This document shows, piece after piece, positions 23,742 to 32,313 of a DNA stretch of 56,942 bases. Origin of the DNA: CAYQCE01 sp964415885 (GTDB lineage Bacteria > Zixibacteria > MSB-5A5 > JAABVY01 > JAHJOQ01); contig CAYQCE010000020.1 in NCBI GenBank assembly GCA_964415885.1, positions 1-56,942 of the forward strand. Direction: 5' to 3'. Numbering within the stretch: position 1 is the first letter of the stretch; each line of letters starts with the position of its first letter. The translations under genes were made by a program, and so were the position numbers. Below the pieces are notes generated by a model, which made no database searches, was not told where the DNA came from, and saw nothing but the letters and a program-made list of their open reading frames with translations.

Positions 23742-24467
23742 ATGTCACGTATACATTCAGAGGGCCTGATAAAAAGTTTCAAGAAACGCAGGGTTGTCGA
23801 CAACGTCTCGATCGACGTCAACACCGGCGAAGTAGTGGGGCTGCTCGGACCGAACGGTGCCGGTAAGACGACGACGTTCTACATGATAATTGGATTCGTG
23901 AGGCCGAACCGAGGCCGTATCTGTATAGATGAAACGAACTTAACGGGCCTTCCGATGTACAAAAGGGCACGGGAGGGTATCGGATATCTTGCCCAGGAGC
24001 CCTCGATCTTCAGGAGACTGACTGTGGAGGACAATATTAAGGCGATTCTGCAGATGCGGTCGATACCGAAGTCGGAGCAAAAAGAGCGTCTTGAGACCCT
24101 GCTCGAGCAGCTCGATGTCGCCCGGTTGAGAAAGAGCCCGGCTTACACACTGTCCGGTGGAGAACGGCGTAGAGTGGAGATAGCACGGGCACTGGTCACG
24201 GATCCGGACTTTCTGCTCCTCGATGAGCCGTTTGCCGGAATTGATCCGATTGCGGTGGAGGATATACAGGGCATAATCGCCTCCCTGAAAGAGGATGGGT
24301 TGGGCATTTTGATGACGGATCATAACGTAAGAGAGACATTATCTATCACGGATCGTGCGTATATTATGTGTGACGGTCGGATTTTGAAGGCTGGAACCGC
24401 CGAATTCCTTGCAAATGACCCCGAGGCGCGGAAAATATACCTCGGCGAGAAGTTCAAATTAAACTGA
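23742..24467 (+). CDS. lptB: LPS export ABC transporter ATP-binding protein
   Basis: The 241-residue ATPase that powers LPS extraction by LptFG. Walker A is GPNGAGKTT (residues 33-41), the signature LSGGERRRVEIARAL is near 138 and Walker B is FLLLDEPFAGIDP, with the switch histidine in MTDHNVRETL. LptB-specific features are the start SEGLIKSFKKRRVVDNVS and the end YLGEKFKLN. It sits between lptC and rpoN, the classical order lptC-(lptA)-lptB-rpoN-hpf found across Gram-negative bacteria; lptA is missing here. Translation may be coupled to the minigene that ends at its start codon. Confidence 0.96.
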   Translation: MSRIHSEGLIKSFKKRRVVDNVSIDVNTGEVVGLLGPNGAGKTTTFYMIIGFVRPNRGRICIDETNLTGLPMYKRAREGIGYLAQEPSIFRRLTVEDNIKAILQMRSIPKSEQKERLETLLEQLDVARLRKSPAYTLSGGERRRVEIARALVTDPDFLLLDEPFAGIDPIAVEDIQGIIASLKEDGLGILMTDHNVRETLSITDRAYIMCDGRILKAGTAEFLANDPEARKIYLGEKFKLN

Positions 24468-24546
24468 GATTGTGATTTACCGATAAACATAGCAGATAGG
24501 CGGCTTTGGTAATTCATCCGTAACTTACTGGAAAGCAACGAATTGA

Positions 24547-25977
24547 ATGAGTCCTAACATCCGACAGAATCTGGTCATAAGACCCGATCAAAGGTTGATC
24601 CTGGCGCCGCAGCTTATTCAGTCGCTGAAAATGCTGCAGATGCCGGTGCTGAAACTCGAGCAGCGGCTGCGGCAAGAGCTTGCTACGAATCCCATGTTGG
24701 AGGAGGTCGAGCTGGTTACCGATCAGGATGAAGCCGAATTACCGGACGATCTCTCTGAGCAGGACCCGGAGATCGACCCGAAAATGGACCAAATCGACTG
24801 GGATTATTATCTCGGTGATGAGGCCGATGACTATACTTTCAGCCGCATGCGGGAAAAGACCGAGGAGCGCCAGAGCCAGACACCCGCTGCGGACAAAACG
24901 CTCCAGGAGCATCTGCTCGAACAGCTTGCGTTCCTTAAGCTTTCCGACGAGCAGATGGCGATCGGCGAGTTTATCATCGGCAACATAGATGACAACGGCT
25001 ATCTGACCTGCGACAAGGAAGAGATAGCTGAGATTCTTAAGATAGACTTGAAGCCGGTCGAGGAAGTCCTGGACCTGATTCAGAAGTTCGATCCGGTCGG
25101 TGTCGGTGCTCGCGACTTGAGAGAATCGCTTTTGATTCAGCTTCGTGAGCAGGGGCAGGAGAAGTCGCTCGCGGCGCGGATAATCGAAGAATGCTACGAC
25201 TGTCTCGACAAAAAGAGCCATCTTCAGATTGCGAAGAAGCTGGGCACCACCCCGGAGCGGATCCAGGAAGCGATGGATGTCCTGAAAACGCTTGCTCCGA
25301 AGCCCACAATGGGACGGTTCGACACCGCTGCCACACCGATCGTACCAGATTTGATGGTGGAGAAGGTGGGCGACGAGTATGTCGTTTATCACAATGATAA
25401 ATACGTTCCCACGCTGAGGATAAACTCACAGTACCGCCAGCTTCTGAGGCGCAATAACGGTGTGAAAGAAGAAGCGAAGCAGTACGTGCGTGAGAAGCTC
25501 GATCAGGCTAAATCACTTCTTCGGGCGATCAATCAGCGTAGATCAACGATGATAAATGTCATGTACGCGATAATCGAAGAACAGAGAGAGTTCTTCGAGA
25601 GAGGCTCCGAATTTCTCAAGCCCATGATCATGGAGGACATTGCGCAGAAGGTGGAGATGAACGTTGCCACTATAGCGCGTGTGGCGAAAGAGAAGTACGT
25701 TCAGACGCCCCAGGGTGTTTTCGAGATCAAGTACTTCTTCAACACCGGCCTGCCCAAGGAAGGCGAAGGGCCGATTGTTAAGCGGAGCGTCAAACAGATG
25801 CTCGATAATATCGTCAAAAACGAAGACACCGCCAATCCGTACTCGGATCAGGAGCTTCAGAAGCTCCTTCAGGACGAGGGAATCAGTATCGCAAGACGTA
25901 CCGTTACCAAGTATCGCAAGGAGCTCAGGATTCCTCCGGCGCGATTCAGAAAACGCGTGACGAAAGAAAAAGATTGA
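24547..25977 (+). CDS. rpoN: RNA polymerase sigma-54 factor
   Basis: A 476-residue sigma-54. Region I is leucine/glutamine rich (APQLIQSLKMLQMPVLKLEQ) and contacts activators. An acidic region II follows (residues 60-115). The core-binding domain contains FDPVGVGARDLRESL, and the C-terminal helix-turn-helix and RpoN box (RRTVTKYRKELRIPPARFR) read the -24 element. No strong ribosome site is seen; GGAAAG lies 11 bases before ATG. Its product would read the promoter at 12769-12784. Confidence 0.97.
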   Translation: MSPNIRQNLVIRPDQRLILAPQLIQSLKMLQMPVLKLEQRLRQELATNPMLEEVELVTDQDEAELPDDLSEQDPEIDPKMDQIDWDYYLGDEADDYTFSRMREKTEERQSQTPAADKTLQEHLLEQLAFLKLSDEQMAIGEFIIGNIDDNGYLTCDKEEIAEILKIDLKPVEEVLDLIQKFDPVGVGARDLRESLLIQLREQGQEKSLAARIIEECYDCLDKKSHLQIAKKLGTTPERIQEAMDVLKTLAPKPTMGRFDTAATPIVPDLMVEKVGDEYVVYHNDKYVPTLRINSQYRQLLRRNNGVKEEAKQYVREKLDQAKSLLRAINQRRSTMINVMYAIIEEQREFFERGSEFLKPMIMEDIAQKVEMNVATIARVAKEKYVQTPQGVFEIKYFFNTGLPKEGEGPIVKRSVKQMLDNIVKNEDTANPYSDQELQKLLQDEGISIARRTVTKYRKELRIPPARFRKRVTKEKD

Positions 25978-26164
25978 CTTGTTACCATAGGATAGCTTAC
26001 TTGATATTAGTGGGCCAGGTAGGGAACGACATCTGTCCTAATTACTTCCAGAAAGCGATCAATCTATCCACCGGGTCGACTTGTCGGCAGTCGCAGGGTA
26101 TTCTGCCTTTCTGCATCCGTTTTGTCGTTTTTTGCGGAAACGCAGTATCGGATTTTCGTATATT
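25978..26164. other. rpoN-hpf intergenic region, upstream part
   Basis: No gene seen. A TATATT at 26159-26164 may be the -10 of an hpf promoter, but no good -35 lies at the right distance (TTGCGG at 26132 gives 21 bases). Confidence 0.35.
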
Positions 26165-26326
26165 AGAGATGAATAGGATTTTGCGAACATGGGCGGCAAT
26201 ACGCCGCATATCGATAAACACATATCGGCGAGGAGCTTATCAGGCTCTCGCCTGAATACTCCGAAATGCCGCCAAAAAGGTGGCAGGCTGTTGGACGGTC
26301 TCCCAAGTCCATGAAAGGAGTCTGAC
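26165..26326 (+). promoter_or_regulatory. Structured leader upstream of hpf
   Basis: Four hairpins follow one another: GCGGC/GCCGC (26193-26207), GGCGAG-AGC/GCT-CTCGCC (26227-26252), GCCGCC/GGTGGC (26268-26284) and GGAC/GTCC (26293-26310). The AAAGGAG ribosome site (26314-26320) comes directly after. GCGGC at 26193 could instead pair with GCCGC at 26269, giving mutually exclusive folds. It matches no riboswitch I know. Confidence 0.4.
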
Positions 26327-26689
26327 ATGAACGTCAATATCACCGCCAGACACTTCGACCTAACACCGGAGCTCAAGACTTTCGTCAATGAAGAACTTGA
26401 AAAACTCGAGCGATTCTTCGATAATATCGTGTCGACAAACGTCGTGCTGGAGGTCGAGGGACACAGGCAAAGGGCCGAGATAAGTGTTAAGGTTGCCAAG
26501 ACTACCCTGGCAGGCACCGGCGAAACGGATGACATGTACGTGTCAGTGGAAGATGCTATTGACAAGCTCAAGGGGCAGCTCAAAAAGTATAAGGGCAAGC
26601 TGAAAGACAAGCAGCAGAAAAAGGTGTCGGAGGACAAAACAGCACCTCCGCCGCTGACCTCCGAAGAGGACATCACGCTGGACTACTGA
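26327..26689 (+). CDS. hpf: Ribosome hibernation-promoting factor, short form
   Basis: A 120-residue HPF/YfiA-family protein that binds the decoding centre of 30S subunits and inactivates ribosomes in stationary phase. It has the family pattern MNVNITARHFDLTPELKTFVNEELEKLERFF and DDMYVSVEDAIDKLKGQLKKYKGKLKDK. The C-terminal dimerisation domain of long HPF is absent, and the tail is short and acidic. AAAGGAG lies upstream of the ATG. The position between rpoN and hprK is the standard one in many Gram-negatives. Confidence 0.95.
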   Translation: MNVNITARHFDLTPELKTFVNEELEKLERFFDNIVSTNVVLEVEGHRQRAEISVKVAKTTLAGTGETDDMYVSVEDAIDKLKGQLKKYKGKLKDKQQKKVSEDKTAPPPLTSEEDITLDY

Positions 26690-26691
26690 CA

Positions 26692-27663
26692 ATGCCGGAA
26701 ATCACCGTAGAGAAGCTATACAGCGACTGTAAGGAATCGATGGAGTTGTTCGTGCTCGCGGACAACTCCGGAATGAAGAATCTCATCACGGTTGCCGCGA
26801 TCCATCGTCCGGGACTGGCTCTTTCCGGGTTTACCAGGCGTTTCCCTCACAAAAGAACACTGATTCTCGGCGAGACCGAAGTGGCGTATCTCGCGAGTCT
26901 GAGCCGAGAGCAGAGAATCCGTCACCTGAAAGAATTCTTCGGCTACGACATCCCGGTGGTAGTTGTGACCAAGGGGTTAAATCCACCGCCCGAACTAATC
27001 CACTCGGCGAACGAGGCGGGAACGCCGCTTCTTCAGACGCGCCTTTCGACCGTCGATTTCGTAACACAGCTCTCCGGATATCTCGATGATATCTTCGCAC
27101 CTCTCATGACCGTGCATGGCACATTGGTCGATGTCTACGGCGTGGGGCTCCTCTATACCGGGAAGAGCGGTATCGGCAAGTCTGAGTGCGCGCTCGATCT
27201 CGTGGAGAGGGGACATCGTCTGGTTGCGGATGATGTCGTGAAGGTCGTCAAGAAAGCCCAGAATCTGATCGTGGGAACCGGCTCGGAGCTGCTCGGGCAC
27301 CATATGGAGGTCCGTGGAATCGGTATCATTGACATCGAGAGGCTGTTCGGTGTGCGCTCGATCCGTATGCAGAAGCGAGTGGAAGTCGAGGTTCGACTTG
27401 TGCTCTGGGATGAGGCTGGAGATGAGTATGAGCGTCTCGGCATGGAGGAGCGCTATACGACTATCCTCGGCGTAGAGATACCTGTTGTCACTATTCCTCT
27501 TTCGCCCGGCAAGAACATCACCGTGATCTCCGAGGTCATAGCGATGAACCATATGCAGAAGACATACGGCGAAAATGTTGCGGTCGAATTCTCACGGCGT
27601 TTAACCGATAAGATACAGCGTCAGCTTGCCACTAAAGCGTATCTTCAGGCGGATTATGAATAG
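26692..27663 (+). CDS. hprK: HPr kinase/phosphorylase
   Basis: A bifunctional enzyme that phosphorylates HPr on serine and removes the phosphate. The 323-residue protein has an N-terminal HprK_N domain and a kinase domain from about 130. The P-loop GKSGIGKS is at residues 157-164, a catalytic H-G pair at 143-144, D-D at 180-181 in LVADDVVKV and the HprK signature MEVRGIGIIDIERLFG near 205. It follows hpf after 2 bases. In many Gram-negatives this position links carbon/nitrogen PTS signals to the rpoN locus. No HPr or EIIA gene is present in the window. A terminator follows. Confidence 0.96.
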   Translation: MPEITVEKLYSDCKESMELFVLADNSGMKNLITVAAIHRPGLALSGFTRRFPHKRTLILGETEVAYLASLSREQRIRHLKEFFGYDIPVVVVTKGLNPPPELIHSANEAGTPLLQTRLSTVDFVTQLSGYLDDIFAPLMTVHGTLVDVYGVGLLYTGKSGIGKSECALDLVERGHRLVADDVVKVVKKAQNLIVGTGSELLGHHMEVRGIGIIDIERLFGVRSIRMQKRVEVEVRLVLWDEAGDEYERLGMEERYTTILGVEIPVVTIPLSPGKNITVISEVIAMNHMQKTYGENVAVEFSRRLTDKIQRQLATKAYLQADYE

Positions 27664-27691
27664 AGCCTGATGGGTACGTAGTCACGATTTC

Positions 27692-27722
27692 AAAGCGGAA
27701 CCGCAAGGCTCCGCTTTTTTCT
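27692..27722 (+). terminator. Intrinsic terminator after hprK
   Basis: AAAGCGGA / TCCGCTTT stem with loop ACCGCAAGGC, followed by TTTTTTC. Confidence 0.85.
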
Positions 27723-27723
27723 T

Positions 27724-28069
27724 AGCTTCGAACTTCTGCCGAACAGGCCTCAAAAAACCACCGAGAACGTAGATATCGGGAATTCAAGTGATTCGTCGAA
27801 ATTGTCGATATCAGAACAGGGCCTGTCGGTCTCGGACCATAAACGAGCCTGTGTCAAAGGCTGCCGATATCGATCAGATCGACTACGAGACGGCTGCTGT
27901 ATAGCGATCTGATACGAGCGCGAGCGGCGTCCTGCAGCGGTTCAGTCTGAAACGATTCGTCAGCTGCACCAATTCGGCCATACAGAATAAGATTCAGGCG
28001 TCGATAATATGGGCATATAGAATAATCATAGATACCGAGGTATACTTCGGTTGCATGAAGGAGGTGGCA
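27724..28069. other. cheW upstream region
   Basis: No gene seen. A possible extended -10 (TATAGAAT) lies near 28015, but no clear -35. Small direct and inverted GAT-CAGATCG motifs occur near 27870-27920. Confidence 0.35.
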
Positions 28070-28579
28070 ATGGCCAGCACTGAGGCTGTGGGCGAAATCC
28101 ACGTGGACTCAGCAGCCAAGGCAAGCGCAGAGGAGCTCTTACAGCTCGTCTCGTTCAAGATTGGCGAGGAGGAGTTCGGTGTTGACATCCTGAAGGTTCA
28201 GGAGATCAATCGCCTGGTGGAGATTACCAAAGTACCGCGCTCGCCGGATTTCGTCGAGGGTGTTATAAATCTGCGGGGGAAGGTCATCCCAATTATTGAC
28301 CTGCGCAAGCGCTTCATGATGGAGACCAAGGACAGCGACAAAGACACTCGCATAGTTGTTGTGGACATTGAGGGGCAGGTTATGGGCATGGTAGTCGATG
28401 CAGTATCTGAGGTACTTCGTTTGCCGAAAGATACTATCGAGCCGCCGCCCGAAATCGCTACCTCGATAGATTCGGAGTACATTCAGGGAGTCGCCAAGCT
28501 CGAAGACAGACTCCTCATCTTCCTCGATCTCTCCAAGGTTTTCTCGGAGAAGGAGAGACAGGCTCTGGCGCAAATGTAG
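28070..28579 (+). CDS. cheW: Chemotaxis coupling protein CheW
   Basis: A 169-residue CheW, which links receptors to the kinase CheA. Typical sequence: LLQLVSFKIGEEEFGVDILKVQEINR, TKVPRSPDFVEGVINLRGKVIPIIDLRKRF, VVDIEGQVMGMVVDAVSEVLRLP and IQGVAKLEDRLLIFLDLSKVF. The ATG at 28070 is chosen because AAGGAGG lies 5 bases upstream; ATG 28055 is in frame but lies before that site. There is no CheA, receptor or flagellar gene nearby, so this is an orphan CheW. The N-terminal 25 residues are variable and alanine-rich. Confidence 0.95.
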   Translation: MASTEAVGEIHVDSAAKASAEELLQLVSFKIGEEEFGVDILKVQEINRLVEITKVPRSPDFVEGVINLRGKVIPIIDLRKRFMMETKDSDKDTRIVVVDIEGQVMGMVVDAVSEVLRLPKDTIEPPPEIATSIDSEYIQGVAKLEDRLLIFLDLSKVFSEKERQALAQM

Positions 28580-28624
28580 GATCATCTCCGCCATATAGAT
28601 ATTAATGAACAGGCCCGGCTTATT

Positions 28625-28875
28625 GGGCTTGTTGAAAAAGGGCGGGTAGTGAAGTTTGGTCAGGTCCTGCCTGCCGCAGGCGGGTGTGACCTGACCGTAT
28701 AGCCGCATAAACAAAGGCCGATTCGAAGAATTCTGCGAGTGAGCGTAGCGAGCGTGGCAATCTCAAAGCAGCCGTATAGTATTGCCTGACTATGAGATCG
28801 CCGCGTCATTCCGCCTCCACGGGATTCCTCGCGATGACTGCTCTGCATGAGGCCGCAGGGTTTTTCAACAAGCCC
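28625..28875 (-). repeat. Inverted-repeat (MITE-like) element, copy 2
   Basis: Bounded by perfect 15-base terminal inverted repeats, GGGCTTGTTGAAAAA (28625-28639) and TTTTTCAACAAGCCC (28861-28875). On the minus strand it reads GGGCTTGTTGAAAAA, GTCATCGCGAGGAATCCCG, GCGGCGATCTCATAG, matching copy 1 at 21337-21480. Inside is a nested hairpin GGTCAGGTC/GACCTGACC (28658-28696). No transposase gene is present. Confidence 0.75.
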
Positions 28876-28978
28876 TGTCTGCCGAACCTTTCTCTTCTAC
28901 GCAATCGGTATGTCCCCAAAACCAGAAGACTGTCAGGCATCCCGACAAAACCTGTTATCATCATAATCCACTGACTAA

Positions 28979-29357
28979 AAGTCTGTTACGAAGGAACTTC
29001 GAGTGAAAGATCCCTTTGTGATGTCGGGATACTGGACAGCGGAAGCTGGTCGCCACGGATGGAGTCTATCGACATCTTATTATAACATGCAGCGATACAA
29101 CGTATTACGCTATTCCCGGATCGTTTTGGTATGATATATGCTTTTCAATGAGAGCAGCCTTTACAACCTCAGCGGTACCGATCTGTTCGTGCTGAACTGG
29201 CAATGAATACGACGGCACCGTTATTGTTGCCGAGGTTGAGTTCAGCGGCGAGAGTCTCGATAACCCTGTGTCCGAACCTGCAAGCCTCGTGCTACTGGGA
29301 GTCGGGCAGCAAGGAGGCGCCGCAGTGAGGCGTTTTGGGAAAGAGTCCGATACTTAG
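28979..29357 (+). pseudogene. Decayed gene for a PEP-CTERM-sorted surface protein
   Basis: The last open stretch (29196-29357) ends in NPVSEPASLVLLGVGQQ followed by GGAAVRRFGK and a stop. This is the PEP-CTERM pattern: a (P)EP motif, a hydrophobic segment, then arginines. The helix is broken by two glutamines where leucines are usual. There is no start codon in this frame. A frameshift near 29196-29204 joins it to the frame ending DLFVLNWQ, and an in-frame TGA at 29132 separates that from an upstream open run beginning at 28979. PEP-CTERM proteins are sorted by exosortase (EpsH/XrtA) in Gram-negative bacteria making exopolysaccharide. The upstream extent of the remnant is uncertain. Confidence 0.6.
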
Positions 29358-29399
29358 TTCGAACATAATTGCTCCATAAATCCGAGCAATTCACACCAG

Positions 29400-29432
29400 A
29401 CGGGGTCCTCAATAACGGGGGCTCCGTTTTTT
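29400..29432 (+). terminator. Intrinsic terminator after the PEP-CTERM remnant
   Basis: ACGGGGTCCT can pair with GGGGGCTCCGT (two or three G-T pairs) around loop CAATAAC, followed by TTTTTTC. Survival of a terminator supports a once active gene upstream. Confidence 0.65.
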
Positions 29433-29529
29433 CACCACGACAGTTCTGATGCGAGATTTATCACCTTGACCGGACCTGTTCCCTCCAATATCATGTTGCA
29501 AAGTGTAATTGGATCAAGGAGGAAAGGTA

Positions 29530-32313
29530 ATGCGCAATTTCGCTTTTGCATTGTCGACTTTCATACTGCTTGCAGTTTCCGTGGCGGCTCAGATAGTCGA
29601 GCAGTCCCCGACAGTAGTTCATACTCTCGATAACGGCATGACGCTGGTTCTGAAGGAGAACCACTCTTCGCCGATGATCACCTCGGTGGTTTTCGTAAAT
29701 GCCGGGGCTCGATATGAGACCGATGCCAACAATGGTGTTACTCACTTTCTCGAGCATCTTCTGTTCAACGGTACTGAAACACGCGACAGGATAGTCCTGA
29801 ATGAAACCGTGGATATGTACGGCGGATACATCAATGCCTTCACTCGCAAGGACCTTACGGCGTACATGATTCTTATGCCCGCCGAGTATATAGATATCGG
29901 GCTTGATATTCAGGCAGATCAGCTATTCCACTCGACAATCCCCGAGAATATGCTGCCCAAAGAGCGGAAAATTGTGATCGAAGAGATCAAGATGAACTTC
30001 GATGATCCGGACCACCAGGCGGACAGATTCCACACGGAGACAGTATACAGGGGAACTCCCTATGAGCGGCCGGTGCTCGGATACGAGGAGATCATCTCGA
30101 CCATCCCACGCGCCGAGATTTTAGAGTACTACAAGACCTACTATATGCCGAACAACATGATCGCACTTGTTATAGGTGACTTTGATACGATGGACATGAT
30201 CCAGAGGATGGATCGGTTTTACGGCGATCAGGATCCTTCCGTGCTGCCTGATTTCGACAAGGTCTCACTCTCGATTCCGGACGGCAGGCATATCGAGCAG
30301 GCGGAATTCGATATCAAGCAGGCCAAGGTGAACCTGGCTACCAGCGCTCCTCACTACACCGATCCCGATTACCACGCTTTTTATCTTCTCGCGGAGTATC
30401 TCGGTTCGGGCGAGATGTCACCCCTGAATGCCGCGCTGACTGGCGGCGGGAGCCCTCTCGCCCAGCGAGCGAGCGCGTATCTCGAGACCCAGAAGGACTT
30501 CTCACTTTTTCATGTTTCCGCTACAGCTACCGATCCGGCGTATACCGATAGTATCGTCGGTCTGATCGAAACCGTGCTCTCTGAACCTGCCGTCATTACG
30601 CCCACCGAAGCAGATCTCAACGCGCTGGTTGTTTCGCTCAAGACCAACGATATTTACTACCGTGAGCGACTGCACATGTACGGTATTGTCGTTGCGCCTA
30701 TGATGGTGACAACCGGCTATGATTTTCTTGAACAGCTTATTCCGAATTTGGAGAAAGTGTCGGTCGCCGATGTGCGCAGAGTCGCCGAGAAGTACTTCAC
30801 GGATTTCTCATATCTTGGCACTGCAGCGATGCCCGGATCGGATACCTCGAGCGCGAAGGGACATCCGGGGATGGCTGGAATGGGCGGAATGCACGGAATG
30901 AGTACGCCGCACGGGATGTCTACAGAGGATGCCGCCGCTGAGGGCGATATCGACCGGAAGGACTTCTCGTATGATGAGTACGAGGAGAGAATCCTGACCG
31001 ACATACCGGCTGCGACCGAGTCGCACTCTACGTATCTTCAGGAGACGTTGCCGAACGGCCTCAACCTGATAATCAAGAGCAATCCTGACAGTCGGGTTTT
31101 TGCGATCAATGTGCTCGGCAAGAACCGCTCCGCAAATGAGCCGGAGGGCAAAGAGGGAATCACGGATTTCGTGAATCGGATGATGCTCGAGGGGACTATG
31201 CAGATGACGCGGGAGGAGATCGCATCCGAGCTGGCTTCGATTGGTGCGAATATCACGGAGACTGATAACCCGTTCATACCTTACGACGATCGCTATACGA
31301 CTCATCAGTACTCATTTATCAAGTTTGAGACTATTGATGAGTTTATGGATCGTGGAATGAACCTGATGGCGGATCTGATTCAGAACGCGACATTCGAGGA
31401 GGAGGCTATCGAACGAGTTCGCGAGGAGAAGATCGGTCTCGCAGGCAGATCGACCGGTTCGACGAGAGAACAGTGCCGCGAGCTGTTCTACGATGCGCTC
31501 TTTGGTGACGGACCGTACTCGAAGTCGATAATGGGGACGCCGCGATCCCTTGCTGCTATCACCCGCGAGGACCTTCTGAAGCACTACAGCAGCTTCTATG
31601 CGCCCAACAACATGATTGTGACCGTCTGCACCAATGCTCCCGCCGAACAGGTGCTCTCAGAGATGAAAGCGCGCTTCGGAGGAATGGAGCTGAAGGACCT
31701 CCCGGATCCGGTTATCCCGCTGCCTTCCGCGCTGACCGACGTTGTGGAGACGAACGTACCGATGGAGAAGGAGCAGGTATACATTTATATCGGCGGACCC
31801 ACAATCGGAATAGGCCATGAGGATGCGGCCGCTCTTTCGCTTGCCGGTTCGATTTTGTCGGATCGACTGCAGGAGGAACTGCGCGAAAAGCAGGGCCTGG
31901 CGTACAGCGTCGGTTCCGGAGTGTCGTTCGATAAGGACTTTGGCTGGTATGTTGCCGCAATGGGAACGGGCAGGGAGAACTTCAGCATCGCACGCGACGG
32001 CATCTTGGGTGAAATACGTCGCCTCCAGATTGAGGGAGTGACGTCGAATGAACTGAAGAAAGCGAAAAACTCCAAATGGGGAACTTCTCTCATGCGTAAT
32101 CTCTCCCGTGCAAACCAGGCTTACAATATGGGAGTGCATGAGTTCCTTGGTGTCGGATATGACTATCGTAATGAGTGGATCGACGCGATCCGAAGCGTTA
32201 CGGCCGAAGATGTCGTCCGCGCGGCAAGAGAGTATTTCTCCGTGGAGAAATACATCCTCGCAACCGCCGGGCTGACCGAGGATGTACAGAAAGCCGAGAC
32301 GGCGACTCAGTAG
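29530..32313 (+). CDS. Secreted M16 family zinc peptidase, two tandem M16 halves
   Basis: A 927-residue periplasmic or secreted protein with a signal peptide MRNFAFALSTFILLAVSVAAQ. The first M16 unit has the inverted zinc motif H-F-L-E-H (residues 72-76) and the third ligand glutamate in VIEEIKMNF about 75 residues later. A C-terminal M16_C unit follows. A linker at about 444-475 is rich in glycine, methionine and histidine. The second half resembles M16 (TLPNGLNLIIKSNPDSR, GEIRRLQ...) but has DFVNRMMLEGT where HxxEH would be, so it is inactive. Two-half M16 proteins of this kind act as a peptidase plus a scaffold. Start at 29530 is set by AAGGAGG; ATG at 29509 precedes it. The stop overlaps pdxJ by 7 bases. 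Confidence 0.9.
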   Translation: MRNFAFALSTFILLAVSVAAQIVEQSPTVVHTLDNGMTLVLKENHSSPMITSVVFVNAGARYETDANNGVTHFLEHLLFNGTETRDRIVLNETVDMYGGYINAFTRKDLTAYMILMPAEYIDIGLDIQADQLFHSTIPENMLPKERKIVIEEIKMNFDDPDHQADRFHTETVYRGTPYERPVLGYEEIISTIPRAEILEYYKTYYMPNNMIALVIGDFDTMDMIQRMDRFYGDQDPSVLPDFDKVSLSIPDGRHIEQAEFDIKQAKVNLATSAPHYTDPDYHAFYLLAEYLGSGEMSPLNAALTGGGSPLAQRASAYLETQKDFSLFHVSATATDPAYTDSIVGLIETVLSEPAVITPTEADLNALVVSLKTNDIYYRERLHMYGIVVAPMMVTTGYDFLEQLIPNLEKVSVADVRRVAEKYFTDFSYLGTAAMPGSDTSSAKGHPGMAGMGGMHGMSTPHGMSTEDAAAEGDIDRKDFSYDEYEERILTDIPAATESHSTYLQETLPNGLNLIIKSNPDSRVFAINVLGKNRSANEPEGKEGITDFVNRMMLEGTMQMTREEIASELASIGANITETDNPFIPYDDRYTTHQYSFIKFETIDEFMDRGMNLMADLIQNATFEEEAIERVREEKIGLAGRSTGSTREQCRELFYDALFGDGPYSKSIMGTPRSLAAITREDLLKHYSSFYAPNNMIVTVCTNAPAEQVLSEMKARFGGMELKDLPDPVIPLPSALTDVVETNVPMEKEQVYIYIGGPTIGIGHEDAAALSLAGSILSDRLQEELREKQGLAYSVGSGVSFDKDFGWYVAAMGTGRENFSIARDGILGEIRRLQIEGVTSNELKKAKNSKWGTSLMRNLSRANQAYNMGVHEFLGVGYDYRNEWIDAIRSVTAEDVVRAAREYFSVEKYILATAGLTEDVQKAETATQ

